From the NCBI GenBank assembly GCA_025937835.1, contig JAICQO010000026.1:1-64000 (forward strand): DNA of 64,000 nt, written 5' to 3'. The notes under the pieces were generated by a model. That model saw only the letters and a program-made list of their open reading frames with translations. It was not told the DNA's origin and ran no database searches. Positions 5,616 through 14,731 of this stretch are shown here, piece by piece. The stretch's first letter is position 1. Every line of letters starts with the position of its first letter. This DNA comes from Polyangiaceae bacterium (lineage in GTDB: Bacteria > Myxococcota_A > Polyangia > Polyangiales > Polyangiaceae). The position numbers were made by a program, and so were the translations under genes.

Positions 5616-8231
5616 ATGTCACCGCTCGCCGCTCACTTCCGCTCCCGACTCGGCCTGATGGCTGCGGCGGTTCTGGTAGCGCTCGTCGCCCGGGTCGAGC
5701 GGCCAGCGCCGCGCGAGCGCACGGTGGAGGGCCTCGCCGCGATGCTCGGCGAAGCGGCCGGCGGCGTGGTCCGCGAGAGCGACCTCGCCTGGGAGGGCAG
5801 CCACGACTTCTTGAGCGAGCTGTTCGCGGGGCGGCGGATCTTGTTCTTGGCGAGCCCGTTCCCGGGAGCGCCGCGCGATCTGTACCGCGCGCGTGTGCGG
5901 CTGACGTTCGGCGGGTCTCCGCTCGACGTCTGGCAAGTGCGGAACCTGACCGAGACGCCGCGCGGTGACGAAGTCGGGCTCGAGCTCAACGGCTCGCGCG
6001 CGGTGTTCGCGACGCTCGCCTTCGGACGCATTCAGGGCATCAGCGTGCTCGAGACGCTCGGGGTGCGCGACGGCGATCGGCCGCGCGGCATCGGCGATCG
6101 TTTGTTGTTCGCGCTGTCTTCGTTTCAGCGGACCGGGAGCTTCGGCGGTCTCGGGCGCACGAACATCGTGCTCGACCTGCCGGCGCGCATGGCGCACCTG
6201 TCGCTCGACATGGACCGGCTCGGGGTGGACTTCGGCGAGGACGGGCGTGCGCTGTCGTTCGATCTTGAGCGGCGGGTGCTGCGCTCCCAGGACGGAGGCG
6301 AAGCCCACGCCGCGCGCGCGCTGCCCGAGATCCACGGGCCGAAACCGCTGATTTTCTGGGCCGTAGACAGCGTGCGCGCCGAGGTGGGACCGGAGCCGAT
6401 CGCCTGGCTCGAGAACGTCGTGTTCGGCGCCCGGGATAGCTTGCGGCGCACGACCTACGCGCTGTTCAAGGGAGACGACGACGGGCACCTGCGCGCCGAC
6501 GCCGAGCAGCGGCGGGCCCGGGTGCTGGACGCTTCGGCCGTGAGCAGCAGCGCCGACACCTGGCCGCCGCCGGCGATCCCGTCCCTGTGGAAGGATCCGA
6601 AGCCGGGCGAGGGCGAGTGGAGCGCGGTCCAACACGACTTCCTCAAGACCGCCGTGACCGGCAGCGGCGAGACGCCAGCTCCTTACTTCTATCGCACCAC
6701 GATCCGCCCCGATCCCGAGCGCCCGTACTCCGAGGTGCTGTTGATCGCGATGGACATGCGGCAGCTCGAGCTCGGCATGCAGGCGGGATACGAGGACCCG
6801 AAGCCGACGACCGGGCCGCCCGGCGAGGGCCGCTTGCCGCGCGACCCGTCGATCTACCGGCGCGTGGTCGCGACCTTCAACGGCGCGTTCAAGACCACCC
6901 ACGGCGAGTACGGGATGATGGTGAACAAGCGCGTGCTCTTGCCCCCCGTGCGGGGCGGCGCGACGCTGGTGGTGGACGACGGCGGCGGCGTCGGGCTCGG
7001 GAGCTGGCCGCCGAGCGACGAAATCCCCGACAATCTGCTGTCTTACCGGCAGAACCTCGACCCGCTCGTGGAAGACGGCGTCGCGAACCCGACGGGGCGG
7101 CAGCTCTGGGGCTGGCAGCTCGAGGGCAAGAGCGTGATGACCGAGCGCACGGCGGTGTGCGTGACGCCGTCGGGCCACCTCTATTACGCGTGGGGCTCGG
7201 AGATCGACGGGCGCACGCTCGGCAAGGCGCTGCGCCAGGCCGGCTGCCAATACGCGATGCACCTCGACATGAACCCCGGGCATTGCGGGTTCGTGTTCGC
7301 CGACATCAAAGATCCGCGCTCCGGAGCGATGACGCTGAAGCTCGCCAGCGACCGGATGAAGCTGAACCCGGACAAGTACGCGCGCTGGTCCGCCAAGGAC
7401 TTCTTCTACGTGATGCTGCGCAACCCGATGCCGCCGGCGCGGCCCGGCTTCGAGTGGGCGTCCGACGGCGGGGTGCAGCCGCCTCCAGCCTGGATCCCCG
7501 GTCTGTTCGCGGGGAAGCGGCAGATCGGCCAGCTCGAGGTGTCTCTCTTCAGTGTCGAGCGCGGTCGCGTCGAATACCGGGCGCGGCGCGGCTCGCTCGA
7601 GCGCGGCGGCGCCGGCGCGGCGTTGTCGGCGGACGAAGCCTCGCACGTGATCGGAGCGATCGGGCTCGGGCACGGGACCGACGGCGCGCGCTTCGGCTTC
7701 GTCTCGGAGGGCGGCGCGCCGGCACCTCTCGACGCGCGCTACGCGACGCTGCTGCTCGAAGCGGGCGCTGCGCCGCGCTTGCTCGCCGCTGGGGACGTGC
7801 CGACGCTCGGCCCCGGTCAGCAAGCCGTGCAGTTGCCGCTGCTCGCCTGGGCCGGCAAGACGCTCGAGCGCGCCGGTGAGCGCGGAGCGCTGCGGCGTCG
7901 CGGAGCGCTGTGCGTGACGGCCAGCGGGCGCGTGGTCGTGGCTCAGACCGAGCACGACAGCAGCGCTCCGCTGGTGCAGACGCTGCTCGACGCAGGCTGC
8001 GATGACGTCGTCGAGCTCGACCGCGGCTCGCACCATCCGAGCTTCGTCCACCGCGCCGGAACGGCGACTCCGCCCATGAGCGACTACGAGGGCTCGGTGC
8101 TGTACTTGCTGGGTCGCCCGATGCTGCCCCACGCCTACCGCTGGAAGCCGAAGGGCAGCGTGCCGAGCACGAAGGTGACGAGCTACGACGTGCCGCGACC
8201 GGTGAAACGCGAACGCCGCACGACGGACTGA
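5616..8231 (+). CDS. Large exported protein with duplicated phosphodiester-glycosidase-like segment
   Basis: 871 residues from ATG 5616, preceded by GAGGGA. Residues ~8-26 form one hydrophobic segment (signal or anchor). The centre (about 410-570) has FNGAFKTTHGEYG, then CVTPSGHLYYAWGSE and HLDMNPGHCGFVFAD, reminiscent of the phosphodiester glycosidase/NAGPA (DUF2233) fold, in which a gene product displays its 'N-G-x-F' and 'D-x-x' motifs. The CVTPSG...D...GHCGF unit recurs in diverged form at ~765-810 (CVTASGRVVVAQTE, then VELDRGSHHPSF). The enzymatic role is an inference. It is divergent from cdsA and convergent with the next gene. The long antisense frame over the same bases has no recognisable content. 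Confidence 0.75.
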   Translation: MSPLAAHFRSRLGLMAAAVLVALVARVERPAPRERTVEGLAAMLGEAAGGVVRESDLAWEGSHDFLSELFAGRRILFLASPFPGAPRDLYRARVRLTFGGSPLDVWQVRNLTETPRGDEVGLELNGSRAVFATLAFGRIQGISVLETLGVRDGDRPRGIGDRLLFALSSFQRTGSFGGLGRTNIVLDLPARMAHLSLDMDRLGVDFGEDGRALSFDLERRVLRSQDGGEAHAARALPEIHGPKPLIFWAVDSVRAEVGPEPIAWLENVVFGARDSLRRTTYALFKGDDDGHLRADAEQRRARVLDASAVSSSADTWPPPAIPSLWKDPKPGEGEWSAVQHDFLKTAVTGSGETPAPYFYRTTIRPDPERPYSEVLLIAMDMRQLELGMQAGYEDPKPTTGPPGEGRLPRDPSIYRRVVATFNGAFKTTHGEYGMMVNKRVLLPPVRGGATLVVDDGGGVGLGSWPPSDEIPDNLLSYRQNLDPLVEDGVANPTGRQLWGWQLEGKSVMTERTAVCVTPSGHLYYAWGSEIDGRTLGKALRQAGCQYAMHLDMNPGHCGFVFADIKDPRSGAMTLKLASDRMKLNPDKYARWSAKDFFYVMLRNPMPPARPGFEWASDGGVQPPPAWIPGLFAGKRQIGQLEVSLFSVERGRVEYRARRGSLERGGAGAALSADEASHVIGAIGLGHGTDGARFGFVSEGGAPAPLDARYATLLLEAGAAPRLLAAGDVPTLGPGQQAVQLPLLAWAGKTLERAGERGALRRRGALCVTASGRVVVAQTEHDSSAPLVQTLLDAGCDDVVELDRGSHHPSFVHRAGTATPPMSDYEGSVLYLLGRPMLPHAYRWKPKGSVPSTKVTSYDVPRPVKRERRTTD

Positions 8232-8241
8232 CCCATGGCGC

Positions 8242-10137
8242 TCAGCGCTTGATCGGGCGGAGGCCGATCGAGACCTGCTTGCGGCTGCCGTCGATCGTGA
8301 GCTTGCGCGTGTTGTGACCCGTGCAGACCACCTCGTAGAAGCGCCTCTTGCCCTCGGGCACGCGCACGCGCACGCCGGAGCGTCCGACGCGCTTGCCCTT
8401 GCGGTAGAGCTCGGCGCAGTCCGGCGCCATGAACACCTGGGTGACCGGCCCTTCGAGCAAGCCCTCGTCGCTCGGGATCGGCTCGGACGAATCGGCGGGA
8501 GCCGGCGCGGGATCCGCGGCAGCGCTCGTCGCGGCTTCGGGAGCGGCGGGAGCGGCGGGAGCTGCTTCGGCTGCGTCAGCGGTTTCAGCAGCGCTGACTG
8601 CAGATGCAGGCGGCGCCGGCTCTGCTGAGGGTGCGGCTTCGGCTTCGGTCGAAGGGGTGGCGGCAGGTTCAGCGGTGGCTTCCGCCGTTGCGGCGGGGAC
8701 CGCCGTTTCGGTCGTCGGCGGTTGCTCTGCCTTCGGCTCGTTGACGGCGTGGATCGCCGGCGCTTCGGGAGCGTCGACGGGCGCCTGCGCCGCCGTTTCC
8801 GGCTCCATGGGCAACGGTTCGTCGTCGCCGGACCCGAGCCACAGCAAGAGGCCCGCGATCACGGCGGTGGCGATGCCGAGCGGCAGGATCGCCGAGCGCG
8901 TGTGGGATGGTGCATTCGGGGGAGTGCCGGCCTTGGCAGGGACCGAAGCGGTCGCCCTCGCCGGCTTCTCGGCCTTCGGGGGTTCGCTCTTGGCCTTGGC
9001 GGCCGGCTTCTCGGAAGAAGCGGGCTTTGCCTCGGGCGGTTTCTCGGAAGCGACGGGCTTCGCCTCGGGCGGCTTCTCGGAAGGAGCGGGCTTTGCCTCG
9101 GGCGGCTTTTCGGAAGCGGCGGACGCGTCGACGCGCGGCGGCTTCTCGCTCATCACGCGCGTCGGTTCGTCGCTCGGCGGCCCGCTCGACACCGTCTCGC
9201 TGCGCTCGACCTCGGGAGGTGGCGCGCTCGGGGGTGTGCTGGGGCTTGGCGGGCGCGGCGCGGGGGGAACGGAGAGCCGCCCGCTCGGCGCAGGCGCGGG
9301 GGCGCTCTGCGGGCGGGGAACGGTGCTCGGACGGACCGAGCTCGGCCCGGAGTCGCGGCTCGCGACCTCGGGCGGGCGAGCGGATTGAGCCGCGCGCGCC
9401 GCGCGCACGGAGAGCGGCGTCACCGACGCGCGCGGGATCGGTGTACCGCGCGGTGAGCTGGCCGGTGTGCGCTCCGACAGTGGCGCCGGCACGCCGGAAC
9501 GCGGCCCGGCGTCGGGAATGCTCGCACGCGCCGCGCTGGGGCGGCTCGGGCCGGACGGCGGTGTCGATGCCGGAGCGCGCGCGGGCGGCGGCGCGCTGCT
9601 CGTGGGGCTCGGCGGCTGGAAAGGCAAGGTCGGCGAGCCACTGGCAGATGCGGGACCGAGCGTCTCGGCTCGAGCCGCGAGTGTCTCGGGGCCGGGCGCG
9701 GCGCTGCGCGCGGTCGGCGGAGGCGGCTCGGAAGAGCGCAGCGGAGGCCTCGAATCCGAGGGCTGCAGATCGGCCGGCAATGTCGGCCCTCTCGGGATCA
9801 CCGGCGAGACCAGCGGACTCTCGGCGTCTTCGCCCGCCCATTCCGAGTCGATTTCGCCGGTCTCGGGCGCGCTCGACAAGGCGCGCGAAGGCCGCGCCGC
9901 GTCCGAGAGCAACGACGGCCTCGAAGGAACGGGTCCCTCGGAGCCGGGAGCACTCGGCGGCGCGCCCGAGCTCGGCGTAGGCGGAGCGACGGGAGGAGGC
10001 GTTTGGGGCGGCGCGGCTGGGCTCGGCGCCGCCGAGGCGGGGGGGCGTGCCGCGACCTGATTCTCGCTGTTGGTTTTCTCGGCCTTGGGCTGCGTCTGGC
10101 TGCCGGCTGCGCGGTCTTTCTTCCCTCTTCGGCTCAT
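8242..10137 (-). CDS. Disordered Pro/Ala/Ser-rich membrane-anchored protein with PEGA-like C-terminus
   Basis: 631 residues from ATG 10137. Residues ~20-415 are Pro/Ser/Ala-rich and without predicted fold, including four imperfect repeats of SEKPPEAKP near 330-390. One membrane helix (ILPLGIATAVIAGLLLWLGS, ~415-434) follows. After an Ala/Pro/Glu-rich stretch comes a folded 70-residue end (MAPDCAELYRKGKRVGRSGV..., closing with KLTIDGSRKQVSIGLRPIKR) that resembles a PEGA-type surface module. The layout suggests a long cytoplasmic disordered arm, one crossing and a periplasmic module. Similar myxobacterial proteins are often Ser/Thr kinases, but no kinase motif is seen here. Function unknown. 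Confidence 0.75.
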   Translation of the reverse strand: MSRRGKKDRAAGSQTQPKAEKTNSENQVAARPPASAAPSPAAPPQTPPPVAPPTPSSGAPPSAPGSEGPVPSRPSLLSDAARPSRALSSAPETGEIDSEWAGEDAESPLVSPVIPRGPTLPADLQPSDSRPPLRSSEPPPPTARSAAPGPETLAARAETLGPASASGSPTLPFQPPSPTSSAPPPARAPASTPPSGPSRPSAARASIPDAGPRSGVPAPLSERTPASSPRGTPIPRASVTPLSVRAARAAQSARPPEVASRDSGPSSVRPSTVPRPQSAPAPAPSGRLSVPPAPRPPSPSTPPSAPPPEVERSETVSSGPPSDEPTRVMSEKPPRVDASAASEKPPEAKPAPSEKPPEAKPVASEKPPEAKPASSEKPAAKAKSEPPKAEKPARATASVPAKAGTPPNAPSHTRSAILPLGIATAVIAGLLLWLGSGDDEPLPMEPETAAQAPVDAPEAPAIHAVNEPKAEQPPTTETAVPAATAEATAEPAATPSTEAEAAPSAEPAPPASAVSAAETADAAEAAPAAPAAPEAATSAAADPAPAPADSSEPIPSDEGLLEGPVTQVFMAPDCAELYRKGKRVGRSGVRVRVPEGKRRFYEVVCTGHNTRKLTIDGSRKQVSIGLRPIKR

Positions 10138-10251
10138 TGCTCTCGCGCAACCATATGGCCCGGTTTGTCGAAAAATGCGAGTCGGCCGAGCGCCCGCTTC
10201 AATTTCACAGGCCCACGGATGTGTGTGTGCAGCGCCGAGAATGTGTGCCCT

Positions 10252-11223
10252 TCAGGCGCGTGCGCGCCGCAGCATCCAGGCGAGCGGGACCAGGGCTGCC
10301 GCGAGCGCCGCCTGCGACGCGCCGACCGGTAACTCGAGGAGGAACGCGCACAGGTAGCCGAGCCCGCCGGACAGCGCGCCCGCGGCCACGGCGACCGCCA
10401 TCACTCCTGGAAGTCGCCTGGCGCAGAGCAACCCCGCCGTCGCCGGCAAGACCGCGAACGCGAACACCGGCAGCGCCCCGAGCGCGCGGGTCGCGACCGA
10501 CACCTCTAGCGCGAACACGCTCCAGAACGCGAGCTCGAGCCGCCTCACGGGCAGGCCCTGGACGCGCGCGCCGTCGCGGTCGAAGCCGGCGAACAGCAAC
10601 GGCCGCGTCAGAGCCGCGAGCATTGCCGCGGCCGAAAGTGTGCCTCCCAGCACCCAGAGCACGTCTTCCGGTCGAACCAGCACCGCCGTTCCGAACAGGA
10701 TCGCCGCCACGTCGTGGGCCTCTTGCGCGATCCGCGCCCCGAGCAACACGACCAGCGCCGAGGCCGCGAGATAGACGAACGCCACCGCGGTCTCCTGCGA
10801 CAGGCGGCGCGGCCTCACGCCGAGAAGGAACGCGCAGGCGAGGGTCGTCGTCAGCGCGCACGCGAGCGGCGGTAGTTGAAGCCCACACTGGATTTCGAGG
10901 AAGAACGCCAGCACCACGCCGAGCCCGGCGGCCTGGCTCAGCGTGGCAGTGACGAACACGGCGCGGCGCAGCACCACGAACACGCCGAGCGCTCCGAGCC
11001 CGGCCCCCGCCAGCACGGCGCAGGCGATCGGATCTCGGTACAGGCCGATGCCGTCTACGAACTGCGAGAGCGAGGGGGACGCTTCGACGCCGCTCGCCGC
11101 CTCGTGCGCCACGGTTTTCGCGCTGGCTGCGCTTGCGGCGCCCCGGGTTTCGGCGGGCTCTGTTTCGAGGAGCTGGTCGAATGCATCGAGCTCGGGACGC
11201 ACGCTCGGAGCGGGCTCGGTCAT
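10252..11223 (-). CDS. znuB: Metal ABC transporter permease (ZnuB/ABC-3 family)
   Basis: Inner-membrane channel subunit of a zinc- or manganese-type importer. Of 323 residues, the first ~55 are polar and unusual for the family; the rest is a run of hydrophobic helices with the ABC-3 pattern DPIACAVLAGAGLGALGVFV, later LSQAAGLGVVLAF and, near the end, a Pro/Ala-rich helix pair. The start ATG at 11223 overlaps the stop of the ATPase gene by four bases (ATGA), so the two are translationally coupled. An internal start near residue 55 is possible. Metal choice is inferred from the operon, not from the subunit. Confidence 0.88.
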   Translation of the reverse strand: MTEPAPSVRPELDAFDQLLETEPAETRGAASAASAKTVAHEAASGVEASPSLSQFVDGIGLYRDPIACAVLAGAGLGALGVFVVLRRAVFVTATLSQAAGLGVVLAFFLEIQCGLQLPPLACALTTTLACAFLLGVRPRRLSQETAVAFVYLAASALVVLLGARIAQEAHDVAAILFGTAVLVRPEDVLWVLGGTLSAAAMLAALTRPLLFAGFDRDGARVQGLPVRRLELAFWSVFALEVSVATRALGALPVFAFAVLPATAGLLCARRLPGVMAVAVAAGALSGGLGYLCAFLLELPVGASQAALAAALVPLAWMLRRARA

Positions 11224-11915
11224 GGGCGCGTTCCGTGCGCGGCGTATTCGCCTAGCAGCTCGACGCCGCCCGCAGAGAGCTCGCGGCGCTCGCGATCGAA
11301 GCGCAGGACCCGGTCAGCATACTTTCGTGCGAGCTCGAGCGCGTGGGTGACGACCAGCAGCGACAGCGAAGACTCGCGCTGCACGGCCTTCAAGAGCTGC
11401 CACGCGCTTTCCTCCGCGCCCGCGTCCATCGCCGAGGTGGGTTCGTCGAGCACCGCGAGCTCGCAATCGCTGGCCTGGATGCGCGCCAGCAGCACCCGCT
11501 GCTTCTGACCTTCGGACAGCTCCGAGAACGGCTGCTCGGCGAGCTCGGTCGCGCCCATAAGCTCGAGCGCGCGCAGAACGCGGCGTCGTCGCTGTGCGCG
11601 ACCCGAGAGCCAGCCCTTTTCTCGGAGCGTTCCCATGGCCACCACGTCCTTCACGGCCACGGGATAGTGCGATTCGAGCTCCTGGCGCTGGCCGAGGTAA
11701 GCCAGGCCGAGCCCGGGCCGCTCGTGGCGGACGCTGCCCGAGACCGGCTCCAAGAGCCCGAGCAGCGTCTTGATCCAGGTGGTCTTGCCCGAGCCGTTCT
11801 GACCCGTCACCACCCACAGCTCGCGCGAGCGGATCGTGACGTCGATGGCTGGCAGGATGGCGCGGCCCGAGTAACCGACGCACAGCGCGTGGGCCGAGAG
11901 CAGCGCGTCGCTCAC
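11220..11915 (-). CDS. znuC: Metal ABC transporter ATP-binding protein
   Basis: 231 residues from GTG 11915, which overlaps the stop of the binding-protein gene (GTGA). It has Walker A GQNGSGKTT (38-46), a Q-loop in AYLGQRQELE, the signature LSEGQKQRVLLARI, Walker B LAVLDEPTSAMD and the switch His in LLVVTHALE. It powers uptake of the metal delivered by ZnuA through ZnuB on the cytosolic face of the inner membrane. The frame extends upstream to 13001 but that part overlaps znuA and is spurious. Confidence 0.92.
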   Translation of the reverse strand: MSDALLSAHALCVGYSGRAILPAIDVTIRSRELWVVTGQNGSGKTTWIKTLLGLLEPVSGSVRHERPGLGLAYLGQRQELESHYPVAVKDVVAMGTLREKGWLSGRAQRRRRVLRALELMGATELAEQPFSELSEGQKQRVLLARIQASDCELAVLDEPTSAMDAGAEESAWQLLKAVQRESSLSLLVVTHALELARKYADRVLRFDRERRELSAGGVELLGEYAAHGTRP

Positions 11916-12817
11916 ACGCCCTCCGTGAGCTGCTTCAGGACCTGCTCGATGAATGCGACGTAGCTCTGTCCGCCCTGGAAGTTGGTCGCGCCCGGGATGC
12001 GGAGCAGCTTGCCAGCGAGCTTTTCGGCCACGAGCTGCGACGTGCGCGTCGGATGAAACGCCTCTTGCACGACGGTACGCGCGCCTTTTTGCCGCGCGAG
12101 CGCGATCAGCTCCGCGACGTGACGGGGATCGGGCGGGACACCGGGCTTGGACTCGATGTGATCGACGACGACCAGGCCCGTCCACTCGGCGAGGTACGCG
12201 AGCGAGCGGTGATAGGCGACGATCGGGCGGCCTTTCAGCTTCTCGAGCGACTTTTGAAAGCGTGCCCGGGCATCGCGCAGGCTCGTGACGAACGCCTTCG
12301 TGCGTTCCAGGTACAGGCTGCTGCCCTCGGGGTCGAGCTCGGCGAGGCGCTTGCCGATGCCGACCGCGACGCGCTCCGCAGCTCGCGGGTCTAGCAAATA
12401 GTGCGGGTTGCCGCTCGGGTGGATGTCGCCCTGCGAGCGATCGACTCGGGTCGTGGGACGCTCGAGCAAATCCACGAGCGTCGAGCAATCCAGGAAACCG
12501 CGCGCGCCGAGCTGCACGCGGCCGTTGCGCGAACCGAGCTGCAGCGTAGGAAGCCAACCGAGCTCCAGCTCGGCTCCAACGGCCAAGAGCAGCTCGGCGT
12601 GGCTGAGCTCGAGCGCCAGGCTCGGCTTGGCGTCCACCCAGTGCGGATCTTGTGCGGGTGAGCTGAGCGCCTTCACCGAGACGCGCTCGCCTCCGACGGC
12701 GCTGGCGAGCGCAGCCAGATCGGGCGTGGTCGCGACGACCGACAATTTGGCTTCGGCGCGAGGCGCCGCCCAGAAGCAGGCGGCGCAGAGCAACAGCGAA
12801 AAAATCATGCGGATCAT
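11912..12817 (-). CDS. znuA: Metal-binding periplasmic protein (ZnuA, cluster A-1)
   Basis: 301 residues from ATG 12817 with a signal peptide (MIRMIFSLLLCAACFWAAPR..., cleavage near residue 23). Ligand candidates are His59 (DPHWVDAKP), His139 (GNPHYLLDP), His203 (AYHRSLAYL) and an acidic group in the C-lobe. The ligand triad of His residues suits zinc. The flexible His-rich loop of Gram-negative ZnuA is reduced to QGDIHPSGNPH. Start lies 15 bases after the barrel gene, so the genes are cotranscribed; the next gene overlaps by four bases. Confidence 0.9.
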   Translation of the reverse strand: MIRMIFSLLLCAACFWAAPRAEAKLSVVATTPDLAALASAVGGERVSVKALSSPAQDPHWVDAKPSLALELSHAELLLAVGAELELGWLPTLQLGSRNGRVQLGARGFLDCSTLVDLLERPTTRVDRSQGDIHPSGNPHYLLDPRAAERVAVGIGKRLAELDPEGSSLYLERTKAFVTSLRDARARFQKSLEKLKGRPIVAYHRSLAYLAEWTGLVVVDHIESKPGVPPDPRHVAELIALARQKGARTVVQEAFHPTRTSQLVAEKLAGKLLRIPGATNFQGGQSYVAFIEQVLKQLTEGV

Positions 12818-12832
12818 GCGGATCTCCGAGAA

Positions 12833-14086
12833 TCAAAAGCGGTGGGCGCCGTGCGCGCCGATCGCGAACTCGGCGGCCAGGAAAGCCGCCCAGACGGGCT
12901 TGGAAAAGCCGGAGTCCCGCGAGCCCTGCAAGCGCAGGCGCGAGAACTCCGAGGGCAGGAAGGAGGCCTGAGCGCTGACGCGGGTGCGTGCAGAGCTCCA
13001 CTCGGGGTCGAGCGGATCGTCGACCACGTGGCCGTGCTCGTCGTAGCTCGGCGTGCCGAGCTCGTAGCGGGCTCCGAGCGCGTAGCGGCGCGCGAAGCGC
13101 ACCACGAGCTCACCGTAGCCGCCCGCGTCCAGCGAGCGTCGTTCTTCCAGCTTGCGCCGCCGGAGCAGCCACTCCATCTGCAGCGTGAGCTCGGTTCGCC
13201 CGGTCTCCTTGAGCGGGCGGTACTTGAGATAGGCGTCCATGCCGTAGACCTCGGCGCGATCGCCGTCCTGGTTGCCGTTCGGGCCGAGCGCACCCGACAC
13301 GCCGAAGGCCAGCGACCAGTCGTTCGAGAGCGGGAAGAACTGCTTCAGCGCGGCCACGTACAAAAGGTCGTCGGGGCCCTCGACCTCGACGCCGTCTTCG
13401 CCCGCGAAGCTGCGGGCCGTCGCGTCCTCGCCGACCTTCGTGGCCGAAGCGACGAGCTCGACGTACCAGGGCAGCGGCGTCAGCCAGGACAGCTCGAGGC
13501 CGAGTCCGCGGTTTCCGTCGCCGCCGAAGACGCGCCCGAGCGCGAACGGTTGATCGACGAAGTTCCAGGCATGGAGATGCGTCGAGTTCAGGCGGCCGAA
13601 GCGCGTCAAGAACTGGCCGGCGCGCGCTTGCAGACGCGAGCCGAGGTCCAGGGTCGTGGCGTACGCCTCTTCCAGCTCGACGCCTTCTTCGCCGAATACG
13701 AGCCCTGCGTCGAAGCGAAAGTACGGATCGACCGCGGACCCGAGCGAGAGCTCGAGAGCCTGCAGATTGAAGCCGTTCTCGGCGGGATCGTGCCCGCCCG
13801 TCTGGTGGTGGTCGGGATCGGAGAACGCGGCGAGCGCAAAGTCGGCGATCACGGCGATGTCCGGGTTCAGGCTCTGGACGCCGGCGCCCGGCGAAGGCGA
13901 GCGCGTGGCCTGGGGATCCGCCGCAGCCTGGTCCGCTGCAAGCGCGGCCTGGATTTCAGCGAGGTCGGGGGCCGCAGGCTTTGCGGCGGGTTCGGTCACG
14001 GGAGCTTCCGCCCGCGCGATCTGCGCGGATGCGGCTAGGGCGATGGCGCTCACGGAGCACCTCGAACGAAATGCAAATCGGTTCAA
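12833..14086 (-). CDS. Outer-membrane beta-barrel in the zinc-uptake operon
   Basis: 417 residues if translation begins at TTG 14086, which gives a normal signal peptide (MNRFAFRSRCSVSAIALAAS..., cleavage after ...IARA) and has AGGTG seven bases upstream; GTG 14053 (406 residues) is the alternative. After an Ala/Pro linker, the text shows alternating aromatic beta strands (VDPYFRFDAGLVFGEEG, RFGRLNSTHLHAWNF, LELSWLTPLPWYVELVAS) and ends in Phe (GAHGAHRF), the outer-membrane insertion signal. Similar barrels accompany zinc transporters in other Gram-negatives. It probably lets metal or a metallophore cross the outer membrane; no TonB plug is evident. Confidence 0.75.
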   Translation of the reverse strand: MNRFAFRSRCSVSAIALAASAQIARAEAPVTEPAAKPAAPDLAEIQAALAADQAAADPQATRSPSPGAGVQSLNPDIAVIADFALAAFSDPDHHQTGGHDPAENGFNLQALELSLGSAVDPYFRFDAGLVFGEEGVELEEAYATTLDLGSRLQARAGQFLTRFGRLNSTHLHAWNFVDQPFALGRVFGGDGNRGLGLELSWLTPLPWYVELVASATKVGEDATARSFAGEDGVEVEGPDDLLYVAALKQFFPLSNDWSLAFGVSGALGPNGNQDGDRAEVYGMDAYLKYRPLKETGRTELTLQMEWLLRRRKLEERRSLDAGGYGELVVRFARRYALGARYELGTPSYDEHGHVVDDPLDPEWSSARTRVSAQASFLPSEFSRLRLQGSRDSGFSKPVWAAFLAAEFAIGAHGAHRF

Positions 14087-14231
14087 GCAACACCTGTGCA
14101 CCCGTCGGCCGAGCTGGCCGCGGGCGAATGGAAGGGTCGATACACGGGCGGAGCACGAGCGCTCTGCCCACACGCGAGCGTTCGCGCCGAGCTCGCTTCG
14201 AGAGCCCGGCACGCAACGCGGATCAGACCCT

Positions 14232-14684
14232 CTAGACCGGAGGTGCGAGCTTGGGTGCGACGGCCAAGATTGGCAGGCTCGACTCGGCGCGCGGCGAACC
14301 GGCACCGAGCCGGGGCGCGCGCCCTTCGAGCGTGAGGCAGGAGACACCGGCGTCGCTGGGCGCGAGGGCCGGCGAGGCGCTGAGCGCGGGCACGGTGCAG
14401 TGCTCGTGCTCGTCCTCCGCAGTCGCCGCGGCGCGCAGGGTCGGATCAGCGCTGCGGGGCTCGCTGAAAGCCGCGGGCTCGGCGCTGGAGACGTGGGTGA
14501 GCTCGCCGTGTTCGGCGCACACTGCGTGACTCGAGGTCAGATGGTGCAGCGCCGGCAACACCTGCGCCGAGCCGATCAGCGTCAGCAGCGCCAGGGAAAG
14601 CACGCGCGCGAGCCACGCAAGCGGAGCGTGGGGAGCGTGGCGGGGCGTGCGGGTCGGACCGAGCAAGCCCGGCGAGTCAAGCAC
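14232..14684 (-). CDS. Small exported His/Glu-containing protein, first gene of the zinc operon
   Basis: 150 residues from GTG 14684. A basic start is followed by one hydrophobic segment (LAWLARVLSLALLTLIGSAQ, ~22-41), then HHLTSSHAVCAEHGELTHVS and later EDEHEHC, i.e. clustered His, Cys and acidic residues fit for binding a metal ion. The rest is low-complexity Ala/Pro/Ser. It lies 145 bases upstream of the barrel gene in the same direction and 47 bases from a divergent gene. Role in periplasmic metal handling is an inference from position and composition. Confidence 0.6.
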   Translation of the reverse strand: MLDSPGLLGPTRTPRHAPHAPLAWLARVLSLALLTLIGSAQVLPALHHLTSSHAVCAEHGELTHVSSAEPAAFSEPRSADPTLRAAATAEDEHEHCTVPALSASPALAPSDAGVSCLTLEGRAPRLGAGSPRAESSLPILAVAPKLAPPV

Positions 14685-14731
14685 GGCGGCTCGAGCTATG
14701 CCAACCTCCCCGGCAGTCGTCGGGTTTCCAT

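Noticed and set aside
5619-8132. 837-residue open frame antisense to the large exported protein
   Set aside because: Arg/His/Ala-rich, no motifs, and the sense strand shows recognisable domains. In GC-rich DNA the antisense frame is commonly open.
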